Assembly (NCBI RefSeq): GCF_030065535.1
Contig: NZ_JASJND010000001.1
Span: 372,001-436,000, forward strand
DNA length: 64,000 bases
Direction: 5' to 3'
DNA from: Microbacterium dauci
GTDB taxonomy: Bacteria; Actinomycetota; Actinomycetes; Actinomycetales; Microbacteriaceae
In this document: positions 8,031-17,954 of the stretch, piece by piece
How positions within the stretch are numbered: the first letter of the stretch is position 1
How the letters are laid out: each line of letters opens with the position of its first letter
The notes under the pieces: model-generated
The model's input: the letters and a program-made list of their open reading frames with translations, nothing else
The model's database searches: none
What the model was told of the DNA's origin: nothing
Made by a program: the position numbers and the translations under genes

Positions 8031-9104
8031 TCAGACGCTCGCTGGAACGCGGGTGCCCGCCGAGAGCCGCTCCGCGGCGTACGCCTCGGCGGCCTCGAGC
8101 GGCGTGATGCCACGAGCGGATGCCTCGTCGAACAGGCGACGCACGGTGTCGCCGATGCCGTCGATGCGGCGGGCGATCTCATCGCCGTGGCCGGGGTGCT
8201 TCGCCTCGATGTCGAGGTAGATCACACCACCCGCGTTCGCGACGAAGTCGGGCGTGTAGAGGATGCCGCGCCCCGCGAGCCGCTCCGCGCCCGACCGGTC
8301 GGCGAGCGGGTTGTTGGCCGGGCCGCACACGGCGCCCGCGGCGAGGACGTCGATGACCTCGTCGGTGAGGACGCCACCGATGCCGGCGGGCACGAAGACG
8401 TCGGCGGGGACGAGGTGCTCGGTGCCGGGCTCGACCCAGGTCGCGCCGAGTTCGGCGGCGAGCGACAGCTTCGCCGGGTTCACGTCGGTGACGGTGAGGA
8501 CAGCGCCCTCGTCGGACAGCCGCACGGCGAGGCGACTCCCGACCTGACCGAGCCCCGAGATCGTGATGCGACGCCCGGCGACGTCACCCGAGCCGGTTGC
8601 GCGTTCGAGGGTCGCACGGAGCGCCGCGTAGACGCCGCGGCTGGTTGGGCCTGCGGGCTCACCCGACCCGCCGACGGAGCTCGGCAGTCCGACCACGTGG
8701 GGCGTGCGCTCGCTGACGACGAGCATGTCGTCTGTCGTCGAGCCGACGTCCTCAGCCGTCCGGTACAGGCCGTCGAAGGCGCTCACCGCGTCGCCGAGGT
8801 CGAGGAACGCAGCACGGCGCTGGTCGGCGTCGAGGGTCTCCTCGGGTCCGAGCGCGATCACCGACTTGCCGCCGCCGGCGTCGAGGCCCGCGGCCGCGTT
8901 CTTCAGCGTCATCGCGGCCGACAGGCGCAGGGCATCGCCCATCGCGTCGGACCAGTGCGGGTACCGCCACAGGCGCGCGCCGCCGAGGGCGGAGCCGAGT
9001 GTCGACGAGTGGAGCGCGACGGTGATCACGAGCCCGCTGCGGCGGCCCGTCGTCACCTCCACGCGTTCGTGGCGGAAATCGGGCAGGGGCAGGGTGTGCG
9101 TCAT
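8031..9104 (-). CDS. Leucine/valine/phenylalanine-type amino-acid dehydrogenase
   Basis: 357 residues, NAD-dependent oxidative deamination of a branched-chain or aromatic amino acid to its 2-oxo acid. The N-terminal domain has TLKNAAAGLDAGGGKS with Lys68 and Lys80, the two lysines known in leucine dehydrogenases, at the same numbers. The Rossmann domain has GLGQVGSRLA near residue 185, and VANAGGV comes later. ATG 9104 has GAGAAGGA upstream. Which amino acid is preferred cannot be told. It has no operon partner; the methyltransferase upstream is divergent. Confidence 0.9.
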   Translation of the reverse strand: MTHTLPLPDFRHERVEVTTGRRSGLVITVALHSSTLGSALGGARLWRYPHWSDAMGDALRLSAAMTLKNAAAGLDAGGGKSVIALGPEETLDADQRRAAFLDLGDAVSAFDGLYRTAEDVGSTTDDMLVVSERTPHVVGLPSSVGGSGEPAGPTSRGVYAALRATLERATGSGDVAGRRITISGLGQVGSRLAVRLSDEGAVLTVTDVNPAKLSLAAELGATWVEPGTEHLVPADVFVPAGIGGVLTDEVIDVLAAGAVCGPANNPLADRSGAERLAGRGILYTPDFVANAGGVIYLDIEAKHPGHGDEIARRIDGIGDTVRRLFDEASARGITPLEAAEAYAAERLSAGTRVPASV

Positions 9105-9143
9105 CGCGGTCCTTCTCGACGGGCCTTGTGGGCTCTGCGTGAT

Positions 9144-9169
9144 CGGATGCCGCGGCTGTGCGGCATCCG
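9144..9169. promoter_or_regulatory. 10-bp perfect inverted repeat in a divergent gap
   Basis: CGGATGCCGC, six bases, GCGGCATCCG. It lies in the 109-bp gap between the dehydrogenase and methyltransferase genes. It could be a regulator site or an RNA hairpin; each arm carries the genome-abundant GGATGCC heptamer. Confidence 0.4.
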
Positions 9170-9213
9170 TCATCATTCTGCCTCGCCCGAGCCCGCGCGC
9201 CTAGGCTGAGCGC

Positions 9214-10017
9214 ATGATCACGGAGCGCTACTCCCACGGGCACCACGAGAGTGTGCTCCGGGCGCACACCTGGCGGACCGCGGAGAACTCGGTCGGCTAC
9301 CTCCTCCCGCACCTCCAGGCCGGGCAGTCGCTGCTCGACATCGGCTGCGGGCCCGGCACGATCACCGTCGATCTCGCGCGCCGTGTCGCGCCCGGCCGGG
9401 TGCTCGGCGTGGATGCCTCGGCCGACGTGATCGCGCAGGCGACGGCCCACGCTGCTGCCGAAGGCGTGACGAACGTCGAGTTCGCCGTTGCGAACGCCTA
9501 TGCCCTCGACGTCGCGGACGGCGCGTTCGACGTCGTCCACACGCACCAGCTGCTGCAGCACCTCGCGCGCCCTGTCGACGCGCTCCGGGAGTTCCGCCGC
9601 GTCGCGGGCCCGGGCGGCCTCGTGGCCGCGCGCGAAGTCGACTACGCCGGCGTGCTCATCCACCCGCACATCCCCGCGCTCGACGAATGGCTCGCCATCT
9701 TGCTGCAGGTCGGGCGGAACAACGCCGGTGAGCCCGCCGCGGGCCGCCGCCTCAAGCAGTGGGCGCGCGAGGCCGGGTTCGCCGACGTCACGGTGAGTGC
9801 GTCGACCTGGCTGTTCGAATCCGACGAGCAGCGCGCCTGGTGGGGCGGGTCGTGGGCCGATCGCGCCTTGCACTCGACCTACGCCGAGCACGCGCTCGAG
9901 CAGGGCGTCGCCGATCAGGCGACCCTCGAGCGCATCTCGGCCGGCTGGCGTGAATGGACTGCCGCGCCCGACGGGTGGATGCTCATGCCCCACGGCGAGA
10001 TCCTGGCCCGCGGATGA
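9214..10017 (+). CDS. Class I SAM-dependent methyltransferase
   Basis: 267 residues. SAM-binding motif I is LLDIGCGPGTITVDLA at about residues 41-56, with the acidic motif II GVDASADV after it and FDVVHTHQLLQHL as post-motif II (UbiE/COQ5-like type). No targeting signal. Its stop overlaps the next gene as ATGA, so the two are co-transcribed. Substrate unknown. Confidence 0.88.
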   Translation: MITERYSHGHHESVLRAHTWRTAENSVGYLLPHLQAGQSLLDIGCGPGTITVDLARRVAPGRVLGVDASADVIAQATAHAAAEGVTNVEFAVANAYALDVADGAFDVVHTHQLLQHLARPVDALREFRRVAGPGGLVAAREVDYAGVLIHPHIPALDEWLAILLQVGRNNAGEPAAGRRLKQWAREAGFADVTVSASTWLFESDEQRAWWGGSWADRALHSTYAEHALEQGVADQATLERISAGWREWTAAPDGWMLMPHGEILARG

Positions 10018-10490
10018 CCGCGCACCTGCCCGCCCGCAGCAGGCTCGTCCACGACGCGATCCGCGCCGCCGGGATCGAGGGTGACATCGTGGTGCTGCCG
10101 GATGCGGCATCCACCGCCGTCCTCGCCGCGCAGGCGCTCGGCGTCGAGGTCGGCGCGATCGCTAACAGCCTCGTGTTCCAGTGCGACGGCGCGCCGCTGC
10201 TCGTGATGACGAGCGGTGCCCACCGCGTCGACACCGCCGCGCTCGCCGCCCGGATCGGCCGCGGCAAGATCACCCGCGCGACGCCCGAGCAGGTGCGCGA
10301 GGCGACCGGTCAGGCAATCGGCGGCGTCGCGCCCACGGGGCATCCGGCGCCGCTCGAGACCCTCGTGGATGAGCACCTCGCGACCTATCCGGAGATCTGG
10401 GCGGCCGGCGGCACGCCGCACACCGTCTTCCCGATGACCTACGACCAGCTCGTCGCGCTCACTGGGGGCCGCGTCGTCGCCGTCGACTGA
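10014..10490 (+). CDS. YbaK/EbsC family aminoacyl-tRNA deacylase
   Basis: 158 residues matching the YbaK/ProX editing domain: AAQALGVEVGAIANSLVFQCDG, then GRGKITRATPEQVREATGQAIGGVAP and PHTVFPMTYDQL. Members hydrolyse mischarged Cys-tRNA(Pro) or Ala-tRNA(Pro). ATG 10014 gives ATGA coupling to the methyltransferase. The substrate subtype is not resolved. Confidence 0.88.
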   Translation: MTAHLPARSRLVHDAIRAAGIEGDIVVLPDAASTAVLAAQALGVEVGAIANSLVFQCDGAPLLVMTSGAHRVDTAALAARIGRGKITRATPEQVREATGQAIGGVAPTGHPAPLETLVDEHLATYPEIWAAGGTPHTVFPMTYDQLVALTGGRVVAVD

Positions 10491-10577
10491 ACACCCGCGG
10501 GCGGGCGATCGTCAGCGTTGGCCCCGGCGAAGCCGTCAGCGATGAATCAGGTCGCGCCAGTATCGGAACGTGGCGGG

Positions 10578-10629
10578 TGCGGCGGGCATTCCGGGGTGCG
10601 GGGGCGCCGATGCGGCGGGCATTCCGGGG
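10578..10629. repeat. Two 19-bp direct repeats, 33-bp period
   Basis: TGCGGCGGGCATTCCGGGG occurs identically at 10578-10596 and 10611-10629 in noncoding DNA. Not recognised as a known element. Confidence 0.6.
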
Positions 10630-10772
10630 GCTGGGGCCGCGGCGCGGCGACGCGGCGGCCCGGCAATAACTCCGGAGACTCGGTTGCGCGGGGGCTGAAC
10701 CCGCCTGGTTTTGGGCTGCGACGCGCAGAAACTCCGACCGGAGTGCTGCCGGCGGCGCGGCATCCGCGTGTG

Positions 10773-10851
10773 CACAACTCCTCAAGGATTGGTCGTGGCG
10801 GGGATGTAACCGGTGACATCGGCCCGCGGCGTCAGTCTCTGAGGAGTTGTG
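10773..10851. repeat. Long inverted repeat with 12-bp arms and nested dyad
   Basis: CACAACTCCTCA at 10773-10784 is the exact reverse complement of TGAGGAGTTGTG at 10840-10851. The 55-base interior contains GATGT...ACATC around ACCGGT, giving nested symmetry. It ends 15 bases before the stop of the IclR gene, so it could form a terminator-like or REP-like structure. Confidence 0.55.
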
Positions 10852-10866
10852 AACGCGGCGGCCTGC

Positions 10867-11748
10867 TCAGTGGCCGCCGATGCGGCGCGCGAGCTCGGCC
10901 GCGGCGGCGGATGCCAGGGTGCTGAGCTCGCCGATGCGGGCGGATGCCGCGGGGTCGGCATCCGCCGCGCGGGCGTCGGGGTCGTCCTGCCAGGTGACGG
11001 CGACGGCCGCGGCGGGCCAGCCGGCGTGGTCGAGCACCGCGACGGCGACGGACCGGAAGCCCGCTGTCACTTCGCCGTCCTCGGTCGCGACGCCGGTGCG
11101 GCGCGTCTCGCGGAGGAGCTCGCGCAGGTCGCCCGGCCGCTGCGGGCCGCGGCCGGTGCGGGCGGTGAAGGCTGCGGCATCCGGGTAGAGCGCGCGCACC
11201 TGCTCGCGGGGGAGCGCCGCGAGCATCGCGCGGCCGGTCGCGGTGAGGTGTGCGGGCAAGCGGACGCCGACGTCGGTGACGAGGGCCGGGCGTCGTGGCG
11301 CGCGCTCCTCGACGATGTAGAGGACGTCGCGGCCCGTCATGACGGCGAGGTGCGCGCTCTCGCCGGCGCGGTCGGCGAGCTGCGCGACGATCGGGCGGCC
11401 GAGGCGCGCGAGCGGCTGCTGCCTGGCATACCCACCCGCGAGCTCGAACGCCGCGGTACCGAGACCCCACCGGCGGTCCGACTCGAGGTGCACGACGAAG
11501 CCGTGTGCCGCCATCGCGGCGAGCAGGTGGTAGACGCTCGAGCGCGGAATGGACAGCTGCGTGGCGATCGTCTGCGCCGCGACCGGTCCGCGCTGGTGCG
11601 ACAGGAACGCGAGGATCCGCAGGGTCTGGTCGGCCGCCGGCACCTGCGGTCTGGCTGCGTCATCGCGACCGATCGGCGCCTGCAGCTTGTCTGAGATCGG
11701 CGCCTGCGGCTTGTCTGGAAACACAGACACAGGATGCCACGACCCCAT
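10867..11748 (-). CDS. IclR family regulator, probable hut regulator
   Basis: 293 residues from ATG 11748. An N-terminal winged helix (ADQTLRILAFLS, ATQLSIPRSSVYHLLAAM) precedes the IclR effector domain (HLTATGRAMLAALP, then TEDGEVTAGFRSVAVAV). It is divergent from hutH with 34 bases between starts, so it probably controls the hut genes. The first 35 residues are odd: they contain an 8-residue repeat (DKPQAPIS/DKLQAPIG) encoded by a tandem DNA repeat that looks like operator DNA. The true start could therefore be a GTG at 11643, although that lacks a clear ribosome site. Confidence 0.82.
   Translation of the reverse strand: MGSWHPVSVFPDKPQAPISDKLQAPIGRDDAARPQVPAADQTLRILAFLSHQRGPVAAQTIATQLSIPRSSVYHLLAAMAAHGFVVHLESDRRWGLGTAAFELAGGYARQQPLARLGRPIVAQLADRAGESAHLAVMTGRDVLYIVEERAPRRPALVTDVGVRLPAHLTATGRAMLAALPREQVRALYPDAAAFTARTGRGPQRPGDLRELLRETRRTGVATEDGEVTAGFRSVAVAVLDHAGWPAAAVAVTWQDDPDARAADADPAASARIGELSTLASAAAAELARRIGGH
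11671..11729. promoter_or_regulatory. 24-bp tandem repeat plus TGTCTG palindrome
   Basis: A 23-base unit (starting GATCGGCGCCTGC, ending GCTTGTCTG) occurs at 11671-11693 and 11695-11717 with one mismatch. The second copy runs into TGTCTG-N6-CAGACA at 11712-11729. This gives three TGTCTG-type half-sites between the IclR HTH-coding region and hutH, suggesting an operator array. Binding is inferred. Confidence 0.5.
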
Positions 11749-11782
11749 CGCCGCCGCGCCTCCGGAGCGGTGGAATCGGACC

Positions 11783-13320
11783 ATGCCCCACCTTCCCGTC
11801 GTCCTCGGTGACGCCCCGCTCACTCCCGACCAGGTCGTCGCCGTCGCGCGCCACGATGCGCGCGTCGAACTGTCCGCAGCGTCCCTCGCCCGCGTGGCCG
11901 AGACGCGGGCGCTCATCGAGCAGCTCGCCGATGACCCCGAGCCGCATTACGGGATCTCGACGGGCTTCGGTGCGCTCGCGACGACGTTCATCGCGCCGGA
12001 TCGCCGCCGCCAGCTGCAGGCGAGTCTCATCCGCTCGCACGCCGCCGGCACCGGTCCCGAGGTCGAGCGCGAGGTGGTCCGTGCCCTGCAGCTCCTGCGT
12101 CTGCAGACCCTCGCGACCGGGCGCACCGGCGTCCGCGCGGTCGTCGCCGAGACGTACGCCGCAATGCTGAACGCGGGCATCACCCCGATCGTCCACGAGT
12201 ACGGCTCGCTCGGCTGTTCGGGCGATCTCGCACCGCTGTCGCACGTCGCGCTCGCGGCCCTCGGCGAGGGCCCGGTCCGGAACGCCGACGGCGAGGTCGT
12301 GGACGCCGCGGCGGCGCTCGAAGCGGCCGGCATCCGTCCCCTCGTCCTCGAGGAGAAGGAGGGCCTCGCCCTCATCAACGGCACCGATGGCATGCTCGGC
12401 ATGCTCGCTCTCGCGCTCGCCGATCTGCGTGTCCTCTTCGACACCGCCGACCTCGCCGCGGCGCTGTCGGTGGAGAGCCAGCTCGGGACGGATGCCGTGT
12501 TCGCGGCCGACCTCATGGCGCTGCGTCCGCAGTCCGGGCAGGCGGTCTCGGCGGCGAACCTGCGTCGGGCCCTCGCGGGGTCCGGTGTCGTCGCGAGCCA
12601 CCGCGACCCGGCCGTCTGCACGCGCGTGCAGGATGCCTACTCGCTCCGCTGCTCGCCGCAGGTGCACGGCGCGGCGCGCGACACCGCCGGCCACGCGACG
12701 CTGGTCGCCGAGCGCGAACTCGCCTCCGCCGTCGACAACCCGATCGTGACCCCCGACGGGCGGGTGGAGTCGAACGGGAACTTCCACGGGGCGCCGGTCG
12801 CGTACGTGCTCGACTTCCTCGCGATCGCGGTGGCCGACGTGGCATCCATCTCGGAACGGCGCACCGACCGTGCGCTCGACCGCAACCGCAGCAACGGGCT
12901 GCCGCCGTTCCTCGCCGACGAGGTCGGTGTCGACTCCGGCCTCATGATCGCGCAGTACGCGGCCGCCGGGATCGTCTCGGAGCTGAAGCGCCTCGCGGTG
13001 CCGGCATCCGTCGACTCGATCCCCTCGTCGGCGATGCAGGAGGACCACGTGTCGATGGGCTGGGCCGCCGCTCGCAAGCTGCGCCGCGCGATCGACGGCC
13101 TCGCCCGGGTGCTCGCGATCGAGGTCGTGACGGGATGCCGCGCGCTCGACCTGCGCGCCCCGCTCGAGCCCGCCGCGGTGACGGGCGCCGTCCGCGACCT
13201 CGTCCGCACCGTCGTCCCCGGTCCCGGCCCCGACCGGTTCGTCGCGCCCGACCTCGAAGCCGTCACCCGCCTCGTCCTCGCGGGGGACATCTCCCGCACC
13301 GCGTTCGAAGGAGCACACGC

Positions 13321-13324
<4 letters not shown>
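11783..13324 (+). CDS. hutH: Histidine ammonia-lyase
   Basis: Converts L-histidine to urocanate plus ammonia, the first step of histidine utilisation. 513 residues, the usual size. It carries YGISTGFG near residue 57, the [14 protein letters not shown] cofactor loop and [12 protein letters not shown]. The MIO tripeptide is Cys145-Ser146-Gly147 in place of the usual Ala-Ser-Gly. ATG 11783 begins the conserved sequence; longer in-frame upstream sequence overlaps the IclR gene and is rejected. Its stop overlaps hutU as ATGA. Confidence 0.96.
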
Positions 13325-14969
<1,645 letters not shown>

Positions 14970-14970
<1 letters not shown>

Positions 14971-16235
14971 TGTCGCTGCTGCTGACCGGCATCGGCGAGC
15001 TCACCACGAACGCGGATGCCGCCGACCGTACCGCGACGCTCGCCGACGCCGCCCTGCTCATCGAGGACGGCCGCGTCGCGTGGGTCGGCGCGGCCGCCGA
15101 CGTGCCGGCCATGCTCACCGACCGCGAGAGCACACATGGCGGCCGAGAGAACAGTGCGCACCCGTTCTCTTGGCGCGGAGATGTTCTCTCGCCGAATGGC
15201 GCGGGGGATGGGGCCTCGGCGGCGGTCGAGATCGTCGACGTCGGCGGGCGCGCCGTCATCCCCGGGTTCGTCGACAGCCACACGCACCTCGTGTTCGCGG
15301 GCGACCGGGCCGACGAGTTCGAGGCGCGGATGACGGGGACGCCGTATGCGGCTGGCGGTATCCGGCGGACGGTCGCGGCGACGCGCGCCGCGACCGACGA
15401 CGAGTTGCGCGCCCGACTCCAGAAGCTCGTCGCCGAACTGCACGCGCAGGGCACCACCACGTTCGAGGTGAAGACCGGCTACGACCTCACTGTCGACGGC
15501 GAAGCGCGGCTCGCGCGCCTCGCGGCTGAGGTGACCGACGAGGTCACGTACCTGGGAGCGCATGTGGTTCCAGAGGGCGCGGAGCGTGAGGCGTACGTCG
15601 ACCTCGTCTGCGCCGCGATGTTGGATGCCGCCCACCCGCACGTCCGCTGGGTCGATGTCTTCTGCGAGCGCGGCGCGTTCACCGCTGACGAGAGTGAGCG
15701 CATCCTGCGAGCCGGCGCCGACCAAGGGCTCGGCATCCGCGTGCACGGCAACCAGCTCGGCGAGGGGCCAGGCGTGCAGCTCGCGGCGCGCCTCGGCGCG
15801 GCATCCGTCGACCACTGCACGTATCTCTCCGACGACGACGTCACCGCCCTCGCCGGGTCGGAAACTGTCGCGACGCTCCTGCCGGGGGTCGAGTTCTCGA
15901 CGCGGCAGCCATACCCCGACGCGCGGCGGCTCATCGACGCCGGCGTGACGGTCGCGCTCGCGAGCGACTGCAATCCGGGGTCGAGCTTCACGAGCTCGAT
16001 GCCGCTCATGATCGCGCTCGCGGTGCGCGAGATGGGCATGACCGTCGGCGAGGCGGTGTGGGCCGCGACCGCGGGCGGCGCCCGTGCGCTCCGCCGACGA
16101 GACGTCGGGCACCTGGGGGTGGGCGCATCGGCCGACCTCGTCGTGCTCGACGCGCCCTCGCGGCGGCACCTGGCCTACCGGCCGGGTGTTCCGCTCGTGA
16201 GGGACGTGTACCGACGCGGCATCCGCCTCAGCTGA
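14970..16235 (+). CDS. hutI: Imidazolonepropionase
   Basis: 421-residue amidohydrolase that opens the imidazolone ring to N-formimino-L-glutamate. Metal-site motifs are [28 protein letters not shown] and the catalytic-site SDCNPG. Residues about 52-82, between the N-terminal beta domain and the barrel, are low-complexity and not expected in the family. They are encoded by a palindromic repeat (15144-15191), which seems to have inserted in frame. The gene converges on the SixA-like gene with two bases between stops. Confidence 0.95.
15144..15191. repeat. Palindromic repeat inserted in frame in hutI
   Basis: CGAGAGAACA at 15144-15153 is the exact reverse complement of TGTTCTCTCG at 15182-15191, and a further GTTCTCT lies at 15164-15170 between them. 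No other copy was seen in the window. The pattern resembles a REP-like element tolerated inside a surface loop. Confidence 0.55.
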
Positions 16236-16237
16236 AC

Positions 16238-16708
16238 TCAGCGCGGAGTGTCGACACTCCAGGTCGTCGGATCGGTCGCCGTCGCGACGTCCCAGTCGTC
16301 GGTGTCCCACGTGAAGGTCGCGACGGCGCAGGTCGGCATGTGTCCGATCCCACCGCCCGAGAGTCGGTCGGCGAGCACCGTCATCCCTGGGTCGTGCGCG
16401 ACGACCATCACGGCGTCGTGGCCGCTCGCAGCCGCGGCAGCCAGCAGCGTCGCGGCCGGCGCGCCGTAGAGTCCCTCGTCGAGGGTCAGCGGCGCGTCCA
16501 GCACGTCGGCGAACACCGCGGCGGTCGTCCGCGCACGCAGTGCCGTCGACGAGAGGATGCCACCCGGCCGGAACCCGGTGTCGGCGAGCCGCCGCGCCAT
16601 GACGGGCGCATCGCGCTGTCCGCGGTCGTTCAGCGGACGATCGTGATCGTCGAGGCCCGGCGAGCCCCAATCGCTCTTCGCGTGCCGCGCGATGACGAGG
16701 GTGATCAT
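16238..16708 (-). CDS. SixA-like histidine phosphatase
   Basis: 156 residues. The RHAKSDW motif at the N-terminus supplies the phospho-accepting His (RHG/RHA class), followed by LNDRGQRDAPVMARRL and the second catalytic His in VAHDPGM. Members remove phosphate from phosphohistidine or small phosphorylated metabolites. ATG 16708 overlaps the formimidoylglutamase stop as ATGA, making it the last gene of a three-gene run. Its link to histidine catabolism is positional only. Confidence 0.88.
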   Translation of the reverse strand: MITLVIARHAKSDWGSPGLDDHDRPLNDRGQRDAPVMARRLADTGFRPGGILSSTALRARTTAAVFADVLDAPLTLDEGLYGAPAATLLAAAAASGHDAVMVVAHDPGMTVLADRLSGGGIGHMPTCAVATFTWDTDDWDVATATDPTTWSVDTPR

Positions 16709-17580
16709 GCCAGTGCCCTTCCTGCCAGCAGTTCCAGCACGCACAGCGCGGCGAGGCGCACCGTCCGGCCGTCGGGGGTGTCGGCGGTCGCGTCGACCTC
16801 GACGATGTCTGCGCTCCGCACCCGCCGATCGGATGCCGCGACCCGCACGAGCGCCCGCAGCTCCCACGCCTCGAGCCCGCCCGGCACTGACGCCGGGCAC
16901 CCTGGCGCGACCGACCGGTCGCAGACGTCGACGTCGATGTCGAGGTGCACGGCACCACCGCCGGACCCGGCGATCTCGAGCGCCTGGATCATGACGTCGT
17001 CGGCACCGCGCCGGCGTACCTCGTCGAGGCTGATCACGGTGACGCCGAGATCGGCGGCACGCTGCGCATACGCGACGGAGTTCGCGAAGTCGGCGATGCC
17101 GATCTGGACGATGCGGCGCGGGTCGAGGCCGTCTTCGACGAGCCGTCGGACGGGGGAGCCGTTCGAGACGCCGTCGCGCAGGTCGAAGTGCGCGTCGAGG
17201 GTGATGAGTCCTGTCGCGCCCGCCCCTTGTGCGGTGGCGTAGGTGACGGAGTTGTCGCCGCCGAGCGCGATGAGCAGCCCGGTCGAGAGCTCCTGCACTC
17301 GCTCGCGCACGCGCGCTTCGCCCTCGGGGCCGTCGGGGTCGGCCACGTCGCCGGCATCCGCGATCCGGAGCGCCTCGGCGAGGTCGATCGGGGGAGGACC
17401 GAGCAGCGTCGGACTGAACCGGCGCAGCGCCTCGCGGATCGCGGCCGGCGTCGCATGGGCGCCGGTCGGCGAGAGCGACGTGCGGTGCGCGGGCAGGCCG
17501 AGCAGCGTGGCATCCGTCGGTCCCGAAGGCACCACCCAGGCACCGGCGCGCGGCCACAGCGGATCAGTCGAGAGCGCCAT
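16705..17580 (-). CDS. hutG: Arginase-superfamily formimidoylglutamase
   Basis: 291 residues. Hydrolyses N-formimino-L-glutamate to glutamate and formamide, completing the Hut pathway. Dinuclear Mn motifs are GGDNS (Asn110), DAHFD (129-133) and DIDVDVCD (214-221). Arginases have His at the first site. Asn there is known in the characterised Trypanosoma cruzi formiminoglutamase, so the substitution supports this substrate over arginine. ATG 17580 overlaps the upstream stop. It lies beside hutI on the opposite strand. Assignment is family plus context. Confidence 0.83.
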   Translation of the reverse strand: MALSTDPLWPRAGAWVVPSGPTDATLLGLPAHRTSLSPTGAHATPAAIREALRRFSPTLLGPPPIDLAEALRIADAGDVADPDGPEGEARVRERVQELSTGLLIALGGDNSVTYATAQGAGATGLITLDAHFDLRDGVSNGSPVRRLVEDGLDPRRIVQIGIADFANSVAYAQRAADLGVTVISLDEVRRRGADDVMIQALEIAGSGGGAVHLDIDVDVCDRSVAPGCPASVPGGLEAWELRALVRVAASDRRVRSADIVEVDATADTPDGRTVRLAALCVLELLAGRALA

Positions 17581-17927
17581 CAGCCGACGTACACCCACGC
17601 GGTGCGACCGCTCGTGAGCACGACGGCGACGCGGTGGTACAGCGCGACCTCGTACTCGTCGGCGGCGTCGATCTCAGCGGCGGTCACGCGAAGGACCCGG
17701 CCCACGACCTTGTCGACCGGGTTCCCGGTGGCGCGGAGGATGGGGTGGGAGCCGAGCCCGGAGCGCTCCACGACGCGGGGGTCCTCGATCTCGGCGTAGT
17801 CGACGGTGTACCCGGGGAGGATGTCGGGTTCGCTCTCGGGGATCCGCCCGAACGTATCGAGCTGCACCTCGGCGTGCTGCAGCGTGTCGTAGGTGAACAG
17901 CAACTGGTCCGCGGGCTCCACCGTCAC
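17580..17927 (-). CDS. Gamma-glutamylcyclotransferase-like (AIG2/GGCT) protein
   Basis: 115 residues. It has the GGCT-fold pattern: an LFTYDTLQ N-terminal loop (usually YGTL, here YDTL), a VQxxxFGR-like segment and the probable catalytic Glu in ADEYEVALYHR. Known relatives cyclise gamma-glutamyl groups to 5-oxoproline. GTG 17927 is the only useful start. It opens an operon with formimidoylglutamase and the SixA-like gene, so a glutamate-derived substrate is plausible but unproven. Confidence 0.75.
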   Translation of the reverse strand: MTVEPADQLLFTYDTLQHAEVQLDTFGRIPESEPDILPGYTVDYAEIEDPRVVERSGLGSHPILRATGNPVDKVVGRVLRVTAAEIDAADEYEVALYHRVAVVLTSGRTAWVYVG

Positions 17928-17954
17928 GATTCCAGGCTACCGACGGGCGGCCGG

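Larger units (their letters stand above)
10491..10866. other. 376-bp intergenic region with repeats and inverted repeats
   Basis: No convincing gene. Short reading frames here are Pro/Arg/Gly-rich and lack ribosome sites. The region holds a 19-bp direct repeat, a small dyad ACTCCGACCGGAGT at 10731-10744 and a long inverted repeat at its right end, listed separately. Confidence 0.6.

Noticed and set aside
10536..10820. Pro-rich small frames in the intergenic region
   Set aside because: No ribosome site; content follows from the direct repeats.
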